Made by a program: the position numbers and the translations under genes. From Natronomonas marina (GTDB lineage Archaea; Halobacteriota; Halobacteria; Halobacteriales; Haloarculaceae): DNA of 64,000 nucleotides. Below the pieces are notes generated by a model. The model made no database searches. It saw only the letters and a program-made list of their open reading frames with translations, and was not told the DNA's origin. Shown piece by piece: positions 31,622-40,609 of the stretch. The stretch is taken from contig NZ_CP101154.1 in assembly GCF_024298905.1 (NCBI RefSeq), positions 1,426,001-1,490,000 on the forward strand, given 5' to 3'. Each line of letters opens with the position of its first letter. Position 1 is the stretch's first letter.

Positions 31622-34525
31622 GTGAGCTACCGCCGGACGCTCCTCTTTCGGTGGTCCCGCCAGGACCGGCTTGCGGTGCTCGTCGTCGCCGTCACCGTCG
31701 CCTTCCTCGTGGGGACGGTGCTCTTCGTCTTCGCCGCGGGCAGCCAGACGGCCGCCATCGCGGCCGAACTCGACTCGCCGGGGAGTGCGACCTACTACGG
31801 GTCGGCGGGGGCCGCCGAGACCGCCGCCGACGGCGAGGACGTCGTGCTCCCGGTTGCAGCGGTGACCGACCCGGACGGCGACCGGACCTACGCGGTCGGC
31901 GTCCCGCCCGACACCGACCGGACGTTCGGCGAGCGGCGCCTCGTCGGCGACGGGCCGACCCGGGGGAGCCTCGAGGCTCCTGCCACGCACCGACTCGACG
32001 GCGAGACGACGGTCTCGGTCGACGTCGAACCACGGAGCGGGTCCATCCTGGCACCCGACTGGTACGCGGTCGGGCCGGCGACGGTCGAGGAACTCGGGAC
32101 CACGGGCGCGTTCGTCGTCGACGCCGAGGCCGGCACCGGCGGCGAGACGCCGCTTCGGGGCGTGCTGCGCTTCTTCACGACCGGGACCCAGCAGATGCTC
32201 GGCATCGTCGGCCTCATCGCGATCGCCGGCGGCCTGCTCGTCGCCATCACGGCCTACAGCACGACCCGGATGACGGTCGCGGACCGCCGCGAGGACATCC
32301 GGGTCGTCCGGGCGACCGGCGGGACGCCGCGGACGGTGCTGTGGCTGTTCGCGCTCCGGGCCGGTCTCGTCGGTGCCGTCGGCGTCGCCCTGGGGTACGC
32401 TCTCGGCGTCATCGCGACCAACGCGGCCGTCAACGTCGCCGTCGCGGTCGGCCTGCCCACCTCGCTGTCGGTCGCCATCACCCGCGAGATAGCCGCCTTC
32501 CTCGGCGCGCTCGTGGTTGCGATGGTCGTCGTCGCGGTGCTGGGCGGTCTCCTGGCGGCCCGCCGTGCCGCGGTCGTCCCGCCGGCCCGCGTCGTCGCCC
32601 GGGACGCCGGCGACGACGGTCTCCTGCCGCTTCGCGTCCTCGATGCCCGGGCGCTGGTCCCGACGGCCGCCACCCTGACGGCCTTCCTTCTCGTCTCGTC
32701 GGTGTTCGTCGGCGCTGCCGCCGTCGTCGCGCCGCTGGCCACGACCGACCAGGCGACCATCTCCCAGCCCGGCGCCGGCCATCCGGTCGCCAGTCAGGTG
32801 CCCGCCGGCTACGTCGAGGGCCTCGAGGAGCGGGACATCGACGCCAGCGGCGAGATACTGCTGTTCGGCGTCCGGAACGGCCGGCCGCTCCCGATGCGCG
32901 GCGTCGACTACGAGGACTTCGCGTCCATCTCGGGGGCGGAAATGGTCGAGGGGCGGGCGCCGACCGCACCCGACGAGGCCGTCGTCGGGACGAAACTCGG
33001 CGGCAACCTCGAGGTGGGCGACACCGTCACGGTCGGCGGCAGCACCCGCTCGGCGGTGACCCGAATCCACGTCGTCGGGCGCTTCGAGGCCGACGGCGCC
33101 GACGGCGCGGCCCTGCTCGTCTCCCACCGGACGGCCCGACACCTCTCGAACGTCGGGTCCGGCGAGGTGAACGTCGTCCGCGCCTCGCGGCTGCCGAAGA
33201 CGAGCGAGGAGGGCATCGTCGTCACGCGGCTCTCGACCGTCGAGGAACCGGTCGCCGGCCAGCCGACGGTGGTCGAGATAACGCTGTCGAACACGAACCC
33301 CGCGGCGGCGAACGAGACAGTCGCGGTTCGGTTCGCCGGCCAGCGGCGGTCGTTTTCGGTCGACCTCGGGGCCGGCGGCACCGCCACCAGACGGATCGAG
33401 TTCGGACCCGTCTCGCCCGGCAGCTACGACCTCGCGGCCGGCGAGACCCGCAAGCGGGTCCGCGTCCAGCGGCCCGACCAGCTAGCGATACGGGGACTGC
33501 CGGCCGAGGCGCCGCCGGGGTCGCGCCCGCTCGTCGAGGTGGTCGACGCCCGCGGGTCGCCGGGGGCCAACGTTTCGGTCCGAGTCGGCGACACCGAGCG
33601 ACGAACCACCGACGACGGGACGGTCCGAATCCCGCTGAACGGGACGGGCAGCCGGGAAGTGGTCGCCGGCGACGGCGAGACGGCCGCGCGGGCGACCGTG
33701 AGCGTCCGGGCGGGCGTTTCGAAGCGGCCGACGGCGACCCTGGAGCTGTCACCGGACGACCCCGACGTGCTGGTCCGGCCGGTGGCCAGTCTGGAGGTGC
33801 GGAACCCCTGGACCGAACCGCTCGGGGCCGAGGTGACGGTCCGCGGGCCGACCGGCGAGACGGCGCGACGGCTGGAGCTTGCGCCCAGCGAGCGTCGGAC
33901 GGTCACCCGGCGGCTCGACCGGCGACCGCCCGGAACGTACGACGTGACCGCGACGGTGGACGGGCGAGCGGTCGGGAACCTCTCCTACCGGGTGAGCGGC
34001 GACGACCGGATTTCGGCCGCGCTAGCCACGAGCGGCCGCGAGGGGTCCTCGCCGCTCGGGGAGGCCATCGAGGTGGCCTTCGGCGACCTGCAACTGGTCG
34101 CCGTCGCCCTGGTCGGCCTCGCGGCGGCGATGACCGTCGGCGCGACGACGGCGACGTTCGCGGCGACGGTGCGGGCCCGCCGGCAGGTGCTGGGCGTCTA
34201 CCGCGCCTCGGGCGCGCCGCCGGCCCGGATATTCCGGCTGGTCGTCGACGACGCGCTCCGGGTGGGCGTCGTGGCGACGGTTTTCGCGTCCGTGCTGGCG
34301 GGGGTCGGACTCGTCGGGCTCGACCGCGCGGGCGTGCTGACGGTCTTCGGCGTCCGACTGCTCCCGGCCATCGACCCCCTCGTCGCGGTCGGCGTCGCGG
34401 CCACTGCGCTCGCGGTCGTCGCCGTCAGTGCGACGCTCGCGACCGTCGCCATCGTCCGGGCGTCGCCGGCCGCCCTCCTCCGGGACCGCAGCGGGAGCGA
34501 AAGCGGGGGTGCCGTCCGTGAGTGA
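31622..34525 (+). CDS. Large FtsX-family ABC permease with extracellular Ig-like domains
   Basis: About 967 aa. The GTG at 31622 begins SYRRTLLFRWSRQDRLAVLV; GTGs at 31613 and 31616 are equal candidates. First TM ~16-38; an FtsX domain at ~180-330 (MTVADRREDIRVVRATGGTP as coupling loop); a MacB-like extracellular part at ~380-530; beta-sandwich segments of CARDB/NPCBM-like type at ~540-800; then a second FtsX domain at ~820-960 with RRQVLGVYRASGAPP. A two-module permease of this kind works as a single chain. The ATPase at 36224 is its natural partner. Confidence 0.82.
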   Translation: MSYRRTLLFRWSRQDRLAVLVVAVTVAFLVGTVLFVFAAGSQTAAIAAELDSPGSATYYGSAGAAETAADGEDVVLPVAAVTDPDGDRTYAVGVPPDTDRTFGERRLVGDGPTRGSLEAPATHRLDGETTVSVDVEPRSGSILAPDWYAVGPATVEELGTTGAFVVDAEAGTGGETPLRGVLRFFTTGTQQMLGIVGLIAIAGGLLVAITAYSTTRMTVADRREDIRVVRATGGTPRTVLWLFALRAGLVGAVGVALGYALGVIATNAAVNVAVAVGLPTSLSVAITREIAAFLGALVVAMVVVAVLGGLLAARRAAVVPPARVVARDAGDDGLLPLRVLDARALVPTAATLTAFLLVSSVFVGAAAVVAPLATTDQATISQPGAGHPVASQVPAGYVEGLEERDIDASGEILLFGVRNGRPLPMRGVDYEDFASISGAEMVEGRAPTAPDEAVVGTKLGGNLEVGDTVTVGGSTRSAVTRIHVVGRFEADGADGAALLVSHRTARHLSNVGSGEVNVVRASRLPKTSEEGIVVTRLSTVEEPVAGQPTVVEITLSNTNPAAANETVAVRFAGQRRSFSVDLGAGGTATRRIEFGPVSPGSYDLAAGETRKRVRVQRPDQLAIRGLPAEAPPGSRPLVEVVDARGSPGANVSVRVGDTERRTTDDGTVRIPLNGTGSREVVAGDGETAARATVSVRAGVSKRPTATLELSPDDPDVLVRPVASLEVRNPWTEPLGAEVTVRGPTGETARRLELAPSERRTVTRRLDRRPPGTYDVTATVDGRAVGNLSYRVSGDDRISAALATSGREGSSPLGEAIEVAFGDLQLVAVALVGLAAAMTVGATTATFAATVRARRQVLGVYRASGAPPARIFRLVVDDALRVGVVATVFASVLAGVGLVGLDRAGVLTVFGVRLLPAIDPLVAVGVAATALAVVAVSATLATVAIVRASPAALLRDRSGSESGGAVRE

Positions 34526-36173
34526 CCGCCGGTCGTACCTGCTGGTCGGTCTCGCCGTCTTCGCCGTCGCCGCGGCCATGCGGACGATCCCGCTGTACTG
34601 GAGCCCGCTGCCGCACGTTCTGGACGGGTTCGCAGTGGCCAGTTTCGCCAGGGAGACGGTCGCCTCCGGCCACCTGCCGATTTCGCCGGCGCTGCGTGCC
34701 GACTTTCCGACTATTACAACGCTGACAGCCTCGACAGCGATAATAATCGGCGAGCGACCACTCCATACCATCCAGCCGATGATGTCCGTCGTGGGTGCGA
34801 CCATCCCGCTCCTTGCAATGGCGTTCACCCGCCGTCTGGGTCAGGACCTGGGGTGGCCCTCGCGAAAGATCCGGACCGCGGTGCTGGCCTGTGGGCTCCT
34901 GCTCGCCGTCCAGGGGCTCTTCCTCCGGCACACCTCGATTCCGGACCCCGAACCGCTGGGACAGCTGTTCGCGCTCATCGCAATCGTCTCGATGCACCGG
35001 TTGCTCGTGCGACGGGGGACGGTTCGGTGGGGTGTGCTGTTGGTGATGCTCCTGCTGCTCTTCCCGATTGTCCACAAGTTCAGCACTTTCAACGCGGCGC
35101 TGGTGTTGACGGCGCTCGTCGGCGCCGAATTCGCTCGCCGACCGAGTCGGCGGACCGCGGTAATCGGTAGCAGTCTCGTCGGCGGCTTCTGGATGCTTTT
35201 CGCTGGCTACTACGAACTCGTCGAGCAACTCGGTATTCTCGGCGTCGCGTACGTGAGTCGCGTCAGCAGCCACCCGGGCCTGTTCGTCGGGTGGGTCGTC
35301 GTCCTGATCGTCGGCGTCGTGTGGTATCAGGTCATTTCGACGCGTCTACGCCGGGCGCTGTTCTTCCTGCCGTTCGGTGCTCTGTTCGTTCTTGTCGCCG
35401 TCAACGTGGTCCGGCCGGTCTTTCCGGGGACGATTCAGTCGCCGCCGACCATCCTGTTTCTCGTGTCCTTCCTGTTCGTGCCGGTCGTCTTCGCCGGCTA
35501 CGGGCTGTTCGCGCTGTCGCGCCGCTACGAGACGGCGACTCTCGTGACTGCACTCCTCGGCGGGCCGCTGGTCGTCATCTACTTCTCGTTGACGGCTAGC
35601 CTAACGCCGGAGTTCTTCGCCACCGCCATCCGGGGACAGGCCTTCCTTCACGTTCCCGCGTTCGTCCTCGTCGGACTGGCGACCGCCAGCGTCGCGTGGC
35701 GGGCCCGTGGTGTGACAGGCCGTCGCGGCGTGCGCGCGGCGCTCGTCGGTGTGCTTGCCGTCAGCACGCTCCTGACCGCGCCGCTGGCGTTCGTCGCGCT
35801 GGACACGCTCGACTATCCGGGGACGACCCCGGAGTCCGAGTTCGAGGCGGTCGGGCACGTCGCCACCTACGTCGACGGCCGGTGGACGACCGACCACGGC
35901 CCGGGCCGCGTCGGAGGCACCATCTTCGATTACGGTGCGGCACTGGGCCCAACCCGGACGTGGCTCCGAGGCGGCCCGCCGCCCGGCTGTCCGATGCTGT
36001 CCTTCGACGGGTGGGTCACCAACGGTGCGAACTTCTGGCCCGCCGCGCCGGAGCAGACGAATCGAGCGAGGTACGAGACGACCCTCGCCGAACGGAACGT
36101 CGTCTACACGTCGAACGGGTGGGAGTCGATCGCACTGTCGGTTCCCGCCTCGGACGACCGGCCAGCGTGCTGA
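34518..36173 (+). CDS. Polytopic membrane protein, glycosyltransferase-like
   Basis: A 551-aa protein with ~11-12 TM segments. An early luminal-type loop PLYWSPLPHVLDGF is reminiscent of GT-C (PMT/STT3) enzymes, and RHTSIPDPEPLGQ (residues ~140-150) could be a DxE-like loop. The C-terminal ~80 residues form an outside domain with PGCPMLSFDGW. The GTG start lies inside the previous gene (8-bp overlap). Most likely a GT-C type transferase or an exporter partner; I cannot decide between them. Confidence 0.65.
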   Translation: MSDRRSYLLVGLAVFAVAAAMRTIPLYWSPLPHVLDGFAVASFARETVASGHLPISPALRADFPTITTLTASTAIIIGERPLHTIQPMMSVVGATIPLLAMAFTRRLGQDLGWPSRKIRTAVLACGLLLAVQGLFLRHTSIPDPEPLGQLFALIAIVSMHRLLVRRGTVRWGVLLVMLLLLFPIVHKFSTFNAALVLTALVGAEFARRPSRRTAVIGSSLVGGFWMLFAGYYELVEQLGILGVAYVSRVSSHPGLFVGWVVVLIVGVVWYQVISTRLRRALFFLPFGALFVLVAVNVVRPVFPGTIQSPPTILFLVSFLFVPVVFAGYGLFALSRRYETATLVTALLGGPLVVIYFSLTASLTPEFFATAIRGQAFLHVPAFVLVGLATASVAWRARGVTGRRGVRAALVGVLAVSTLLTAPLAFVALDTLDYPGTTPESEFEAVGHVATYVDGRWTTDHGPGRVGGTIFDYGAALGPTRTWLRGGPPPGCPMLSFDGWVTNGANFWPAAPEQTNRARYETTLAERNVVYTSNGWESIALSVPASDDRPAC

Positions 36174-36223
36174 CGTGCGGTCGACCGTCAGGCTTAGGCG
36201 GGCGGCCCTCCCCCGTTGGGCTG

Positions 36224-36892
36224 ATGGCCAGTAGCACGGAGCCGGTCCTGCGGGCGGTCGACCTCGGCGTCCGGCGCGGCGACCGGCGCGTCCTCGACGA
36301 CCTCTCCTTCTCGATTCCCCCGGGCGAGCGCGCCCTCATCCGGGGCGAGAGCGGCGCGGGCAAGACGACGCTGTTCGAGGTGCTGGGGCTGCTGTTGCCC
36401 CCGACCGACGGCTCGCTGTACGTCGACGACACCGACGCCGCCTCGCTGTCCGAGCGGGAACGGTCGCGGCTCCGGCGCGAGACGGTCGGCGTCGTCTTCC
36501 AGGAGTTCCAGCTGGTCCCGGACCTGACGGCCTGGGAGAACGCCGCGCTGCCGGGCAACCACGACGGCAGTCCCGACGAGGCGTGGCTGGAGACGCTGTT
36601 CGAGTGGCTCGACATCGCCGACCGCCGCGACCAGTACCCGGCGACGCTGAGCGGCGGCGAGAAGCAGCGCGTCGCCATCGCACGCGCCCTGGTCAACCGG
36701 CCCGACGTCGTGCTGGCCGACGAGCCGACCGGGCAACTCGACCCCGACACCGCCGAGAGCGTCCTCGAGTTGCTCTTCGAGTTGCAGGCCGATACCGACA
36801 CCGCGCTGGTGGTCGTGAGCCACGACAGCGGCCTCGAAAGCCAGTTCGAACGGCGGTACGAGCTCACCGGCGGGGAGCTGCAGACCGACTGA
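36224..36892 (+). CDS. ABC transporter ATP-binding protein (MacB/LolD type)
   Basis: A 222-aa ATPase with Walker A RGESGAGKTTLFEVLG, signature TLSGGEKQRVAIARAL, Walker B VVLADEPTGQLD and switch His in VSHDSG. It is 50 bp downstream of the membrane protein and in the same direction as the large permease, so it probably forms the second exporter of the region. It resembles the ATPase at 27163 but is not a recent copy. Confidence 0.9.
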   Translation: MASSTEPVLRAVDLGVRRGDRRVLDDLSFSIPPGERALIRGESGAGKTTLFEVLGLLLPPTDGSLYVDDTDAASLSERERSRLRRETVGVVFQEFQLVPDLTAWENAALPGNHDGSPDEAWLETLFEWLDIADRRDQYPATLSGGEKQRVAIARALVNRPDVVLADEPTGQLDPDTAESVLELLFELQADTDTALVVVSHDSGLESQFERRYELTGGELQTD

Positions 36893-36913
36893 AACCACGG
36901 TCGATAGTGGTTC

Positions 36914-37396
36914 TCATGGCGGATTGCTTGCTGCGTTCAGAGGAGCGACCGATTCGGCGTGGTAGGCAACTCGCCACAGTTTGAGGACTGCCCGAGTGAC
37001 CAGCTTCGCCGGCGATTGGGTGATACAGGAGGCCTCGACCTCTTTCGGGTCGGATGTGGCATTCGGTGGCGGGTGGTAATGCTCGAGCCCGGGGGCGTCG
37101 ACGTACTCACCATCGTGTGGATGTTTGTCCCACCGGAGATCAACTCCGCGTGAATCCGTATAGTGAAACTTGTAGTCGCCTCGTGTCGTCCACTGGACGT
37201 CGATGCGCGCCGTGTCGGCGCCGCAGAGGCCCTCGTCGAAGGTGACTTCGAGCGTTCTGGGGTCGAGATAGTCGTCCAACTCCGCGGATGCGAGCGGTTC
37301 GTTGGCGTTGAACACGTCCCGTATGGCGAGGAGTGCTGGTCGGTCGGTTGCGCCTCTGAGCGAGTGGTCCTCACCCGGTGAACCGTACTTTCCCAT
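36914..37396 (-). CDS. TumE-like small protein (copy 1 of a paired module)
   Basis: A 160-aa protein whose core reads IDVQWTTRGDYKFHYTD, then HPHDGEY, HYHPPPN and a C-terminal helix AKLVTRAVLKLW. The pattern of two strands with Tyr/His and a His-rich loop resembles the TumE (DUF6516) toxin family; this is judged by eye. Copy 2 at 52522 shares QWxxxGDYKxHY, HPPxN and LVTxAVLKxW. It lies 3 bp after the winged-helix gene, so the two are one unit. The N-terminal 60 residues differ from copy 2. Confidence 0.65.
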   Translation of the reverse strand: MGKYGSPGEDHSLRGATDRPALLAIRDVFNANEPLASAELDDYLDPRTLEVTFDEGLCGADTARIDVQWTTRGDYKFHYTDSRGVDLRWDKHPHDGEYVDAPGLEHYHPPPNATSDPKEVEASCITQSPAKLVTRAVLKLWRVAYHAESVAPLNAASNPP

Positions 37397-37399
37397 TGG

Positions 37400-37990
37400 T
37401 TACTGGGCGAGCGTGCTTCCATTCGGTCGGGGGTCGTCGCCGACGAACCGTTCGGCATTGGCGATCGAAAGCGCAGCGTTGGCGAACGCCAGGTTGCGCC
37501 GTGTCGTCTGCCACTCCCGTATCGTCTCGGCATCGATATCTTCGTGGGTTGTGGCCGCCTCGGAGAGGGTTTCGTTCGTCCGGTCGACGAGCAGCTCTTC
37601 CGGCGATTCGACGCCGTATTCGGTCTGGAAGTCGCTGATGCGCTCACGCATTTCCGAGACGCGGGCTACTAACTCATCGGTCGAGACGTGTTCCCGAATA
37701 TCCGCGGCCTGCTCGACGACGAGCGACTCGGGTGACCGCCGGTAGGTCGTGGCACCGTTCTCGCCCGTACCGGTAGTGGCGAACCCCGATTCATCGAGGG
37801 CGTCGAGATGCTTTCGTGCTGTCTTCGGCGAGGTGCGGGCAGCGTCGGCGACGGTGGCCGCGGTGACCGGGTCGTAGGAACGACTGATGACTTCACGGAC
37901 GCGTTCGTACGGAGTGGTCTCCGCTTTCCACTCCGCGCCAACCCTCTCGTTGATATCGTCGAACTCATCGGGGCCGGTGTGATCGGTCAT
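37400..37990 (-). CDS. Winged-helix regulator/antitoxin-like partner (copy 1)
   Basis: A 196-aa protein. Residues 20-90 form a winged helix: EWKAETTPYERVREVISR, then ATVADAARTSPKTARKHLDAL (recognition helix) and a Thr/Gly wing. A coiled-coil-like stretch (110-135) and an all-helical C-terminus with ESPEELLVDRTNE follow. The paralogue at 52995 has the same order and the shared strings EWK..TT..ER and PEELLV. It resembles haloarchaeal HTH proteins listed under DUF7342 (recollection, not searched). A TATA box stands at leaderless distance. Confidence 0.75.
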   Translation of the reverse strand: MTDHTGPDEFDDINERVGAEWKAETTPYERVREVISRSYDPVTAATVADAARTSPKTARKHLDALDESGFATTGTGENGATTYRRSPESLVVEQAADIREHVSTDELVARVSEMRERISDFQTEYGVESPEELLVDRTNETLSEAATTHEDIDAETIREWQTTRRNLAFANAALSIANAERFVGDDPRPNGSTLAQ

Positions 37991-38010
37991 GTGCGCCTTT
38001 CGTGTTGAAG

Positions 38011-38039
38011 TAATATAGGGCTTCCGACAGTACTATATT
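38011..38039 (-). promoter_or_regulatory. TATA box and inverted repeat upstream of copy-1 module
   Basis: CTATATTA (minus strand, 38011-38018) lies 21-28 nt ahead of the ATG at 37990. With AATATAG (38012-38018) and CTATATT (38033-38039) it forms a 7-bp inverted repeat with a 14-bp spacer, a plausible autoregulatory operator. Confidence 0.5.
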
Positions 38040-38143
38040 CCTCCAAACCGGGAGACGGTGTCGCGTCATCGGGAGCGTGTTCGAAGAACGGGCCCTCAAG
38101 CGCGACCCACGACGACAGTCGTCGGCGCACGGAAGAGGGTATT

Positions 38144-38647
38144 TTAGTCCGCCCGATTCCATCGCGTTCGATACCGCGTCCAGGCCCACACGACGGCCGC
38201 AACCGCCGCGGCAACGGCCGTGGGCCAGCGGTCGCTGCTCAGGTAGAGCATGCCGGCCGGCGCCCGGTACGTCGAGACGGGCAGGAGGAACTGGCCGGCG
38301 TAGCCGCTAGGCTTGACGAGCAGGCCGTCCAGAAACAGGTGCGTCGCCGCCCCCAGCGCCACGAGGCCGACCGTCAGCCGACGGTGCTGGCGGGCGACGA
38401 GCAGTCCCGACCCCAGCGCGACCACGACGGTCCCACCGACGGCGTGCAGCGGCGCCCACGAGAAGGGAACCCCGAGTGCGGCCTCGACGTAGGGCGACGG
38501 CACGAGGAGCTTTATCTTCACGAAATCGGGCGACAGCGCGCCGGCCATCACCAGCGTGACGGCTGCGGGACCGACCCGGTCGTAGCGGGCGGCCAAGAGC
38601 GAGCCGACGACATAGCCGACCAGGACGTGGGTCAGGACGTCAGGCAT
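38144..38647 (-). CDS. YdjM-like membrane metal-dependent hydrolase
   Basis: A 167-aa protein with four to five TM segments. The start MPDVLTHVLVGYVVG and the later ATHLFLDGLLVKP give the His/Asp pattern of the YdjM/DUF457 (LexA-regulated membrane hydrolase) family. The substrate is unknown. The gene start overlaps the end of the next upstream gene by 8 bp, so both are co-transcribed. Confidence 0.75.
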   Translation of the reverse strand: MPDVLTHVLVGYVVGSLLAARYDRVGPAAVTLVMAGALSPDFVKIKLLVPSPYVEAALGVPFSWAPLHAVGGTVVVALGSGLLVARQHRRLTVGLVALGAATHLFLDGLLVKPSGYAGQFLLPVSTYRAPAGMLYLSSDRWPTAVAAAVAAVVWAWTRYRTRWNRAD

Positions 38648-39161
38648 CCCCACCACCCCACAGGGCCAGCGGTTCCTCGCGGGGGACGAACGCCAGTCGG
38701 TCGGTGTCGAACCGCCACCGGCGCAGCGTCCGGCCGAGTACCCACAGGCCGGCGACGAAGGAGACACCGTACATGTACCGTATCTCCCAGGGCGCCCGGA
38801 GGATGACCCGCTCGGCAGCCAGCGTCGAGTCGTCTTCGAGCGTGCCGAACGCCGTCGCGTGGTCGCCCACCGAAGCGGGTTGCTCGACGCCCCGAACCGT
38901 CGCAGTGAACGACTCGCCAGTTCCGTACGGCACCTCGATGCGGAGCGGGTCGGTCCCGACGACAGTCCCGCTGAGGGTGACGCGCTCGCCGACGTAGGCG
39001 TCGGGGTCCGGGCCGACGCTGTCCTCGCCGGGGTAGTCCCGCGGTGTCGCCACAGGAGAGAGGGTGCCGGCCCACACGAGCATGCCGCCGAGTGCGACGA
39101 CCAGCACCGCGAGCGCCGCGGCCCTGCGCCACGGTCCGTCCGCCTCCGTCGGATTCGTCAT
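38640..39161 (-). CDS. Membrane protein with OB-like extracytoplasmic domain
   Basis: A 173-aa protein. N-terminal TM (AALAVLVVALGGMLVWAG), then a beta-rich domain with GERVTLSGTVVGTDPLRIEV and SFTATVRGVEQPASVG, like nucleotide-binding OB folds of the NfeD/YdeI kind, then a second TM (MYGVSFVAGLWVLGRT). The start MTNPTEADG is chosen as the first Met before the TM segment. Role unknown; it is coupled to the YdjM-like gene. Confidence 0.7.
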   Translation of the reverse strand: MTNPTEADGPWRRAAALAVLVVALGGMLVWAGTLSPVATPRDYPGEDSVGPDPDAYVGERVTLSGTVVGTDPLRIEVPYGTGESFTATVRGVEQPASVGDHATAFGTLEDDSTLAAERVILRAPWEIRYMYGVSFVAGLWVLGRTLRRWRFDTDRLAFVPREEPLALWGGGDA

Positions 39162-39284
39162 CGGGTCCAGTTCCACAGGGAGACGTGTAACTCCTTCGTC
39201 GTCGGTCGAAGCACGTCGGGAGTCTCGGCCGCCGGCACGGCCGAGCCGACAGGTTGGTAAACCAGGGCGCCCGAGGGGTCGCCA

Positions 39285-39563
39285 ATGGAGACCCGGCGAC
39301 GCCGACGGTTCGTCCACGCGCAGGTGGCGTGGATGCTGACGGCGGCCATCCTGCTCGTGGCGCTGGATTCGCTGTCTTACGAACTGTTCTTCGTCGTCTC
39401 GCTCATCGGCTTTCTGGTCGTCGTCGAGTTGACGGCGCCGGTCGCGGTCTCGCCGCGATGGCGACGCCGGCTTCCGTGGCTCATCGCCGCCGGCCTGCTC
39501 GTCTTCGCGTACGTCGTCGTCAAACGCATCCTCGAGATACTGCCACCGGGGGTGCTTCCATAA
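39285..39563 (+). CDS. Small membrane protein of the MoxR cluster (92 aa)
   Basis: Three hydrophobic segments (about 15-33, 36-54 and 65-84) after a basic start ETRRRRRFVHAQ. The TAATG overlap with the next gene shows translational coupling. In haloarchaeal MoxR/DUF58 clusters a small membrane protein usually stands in this place; the function is unknown. Confidence 0.75.
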   Translation: METRRRRRFVHAQVAWMLTAAILLVALDSLSYELFFVVSLIGFLVVVELTAPVAVSPRWRRRLPWLIAAGLLVFAYVVVKRILEILPPGVLP

Positions 39564-40609
39564 TGAAGCTCGGTGGGTACGACATCGACACGCCACGAGC
39601 GATCCTCGTCGGGTTTGCGATTGCCACCGTCGCCGCCCTCGTGTTCGGCGGGGCAACCTCGGTCGCGGCGTTCGGCTCGTTCAACCCCTCCTGGGAGGGG
39701 ACGACCGACATCCGGGAGATAGCCGATCAGGCCGGCGCCGAGACGGTCGTCTCGACGAACACCTCCGAGTACGAGGCGTACGGCGAGGACACGGTCGCGG
39801 TCGTGCTGGCGCCCGATGAACCCTACACGGCAAAAGAGCTCGAGCGGATCGAGGGGTTCCTCGAACGCGGAGGCACGTTACTTGTGGCCGACCGCGACGG
39901 GACCGGCAACGCGTTACTCGAGGCGCTCGGCGCCGACGCCCGCCTCGAGGGTGCGTTGCTACGTGACGACAGAAACTACTATCGAGCCCCGGCACTCCCG
40001 AGGGCAACGACGGTCGCCGAACACCCGCTGACAGAGGGGGTCAACTCGCTGACGCTCAACTACGGAACCAGCGTCGAGGCGGGCAACGCGACCGTGCTCG
40101 TCTCGAGTTCCGACTTCGGCTATCTAGACCGGAACGGCAACGGTGAGGTGGACGACGACGAGGAGCTCGACACCTATCCGGTGGCGACCACGGAGAACGT
40201 CTCTGGTGGCCGTGTGGTCGTCGTCAGCGACCCGAGCGCCTTCATCAACGTCATGGCCGAGCAGCCGGGCAACCGCCAGTTCGCCCGGAACCTCTTTTCC
40301 GAGGACGATACCGTCCTGGTCGATGCCTCCCACAGCGGTGGCGTGCCGCCGCTAATCTCGGTGCTGCTTGCCATCCGTGGCTCACCGATGCTCCAGTTCG
40401 GGACCGTCGGTCTCGGCCTGCTCGTAGTGTTCGTCTGGCAACGGGGCGTTTTCGACCGAACGGACGACGAGGCGTTCGACCGACGACCTACCCCGGAGCT
40501 TTTAGCCGAGTCGGCGGCTGACAGCCACCCGGAGTTCGACCGCGGGCGAATCCAGCGACTCATGAAAGGGATTAAATCTATCAACTCCGAACGAGGGGAC
40601 GATGAGTAG
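39563..40609 (+). CDS. DUF4350 membrane protein
   Basis: A 348-aa protein with an N-terminal TM (AILVGFAIATVAALVFG), an extracytoplasmic GATase-like domain of the DUF4350 kind (50-250; ELERIEGFLERGGTLLVAD and RVVVVSDPSAFIN) and a C-terminal TM (LQFGTVGLGLLVVFVWQ) with a cytoplasmic tail. A calcium-type loop LDRNGNGEVDDDEE is present. DUF4350 proteins occur next to MoxR and DUF58 genes. The start is fixed by the TAATG overlap with the 92-aa gene, and the stop overlaps moxR by 8 bp. Confidence 0.85.
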   Translation: MKLGGYDIDTPRAILVGFAIATVAALVFGGATSVAAFGSFNPSWEGTTDIREIADQAGAETVVSTNTSEYEAYGEDTVAVVLAPDEPYTAKELERIEGFLERGGTLLVADRDGTGNALLEALGADARLEGALLRDDRNYYRAPALPRATTVAEHPLTEGVNSLTLNYGTSVEAGNATVLVSSSDFGYLDRNGNGEVDDDEELDTYPVATTENVSGGRVVVVSDPSAFINVMAEQPGNRQFARNLFSEDDTVLVDASHSGGVPPLISVLLAIRGSPMLQFGTVGLGLLVVFVWQRGVFDRTDDEAFDRRPTPELLAESAADSHPEFDRGRIQRLMKGIKSINSERGDDE

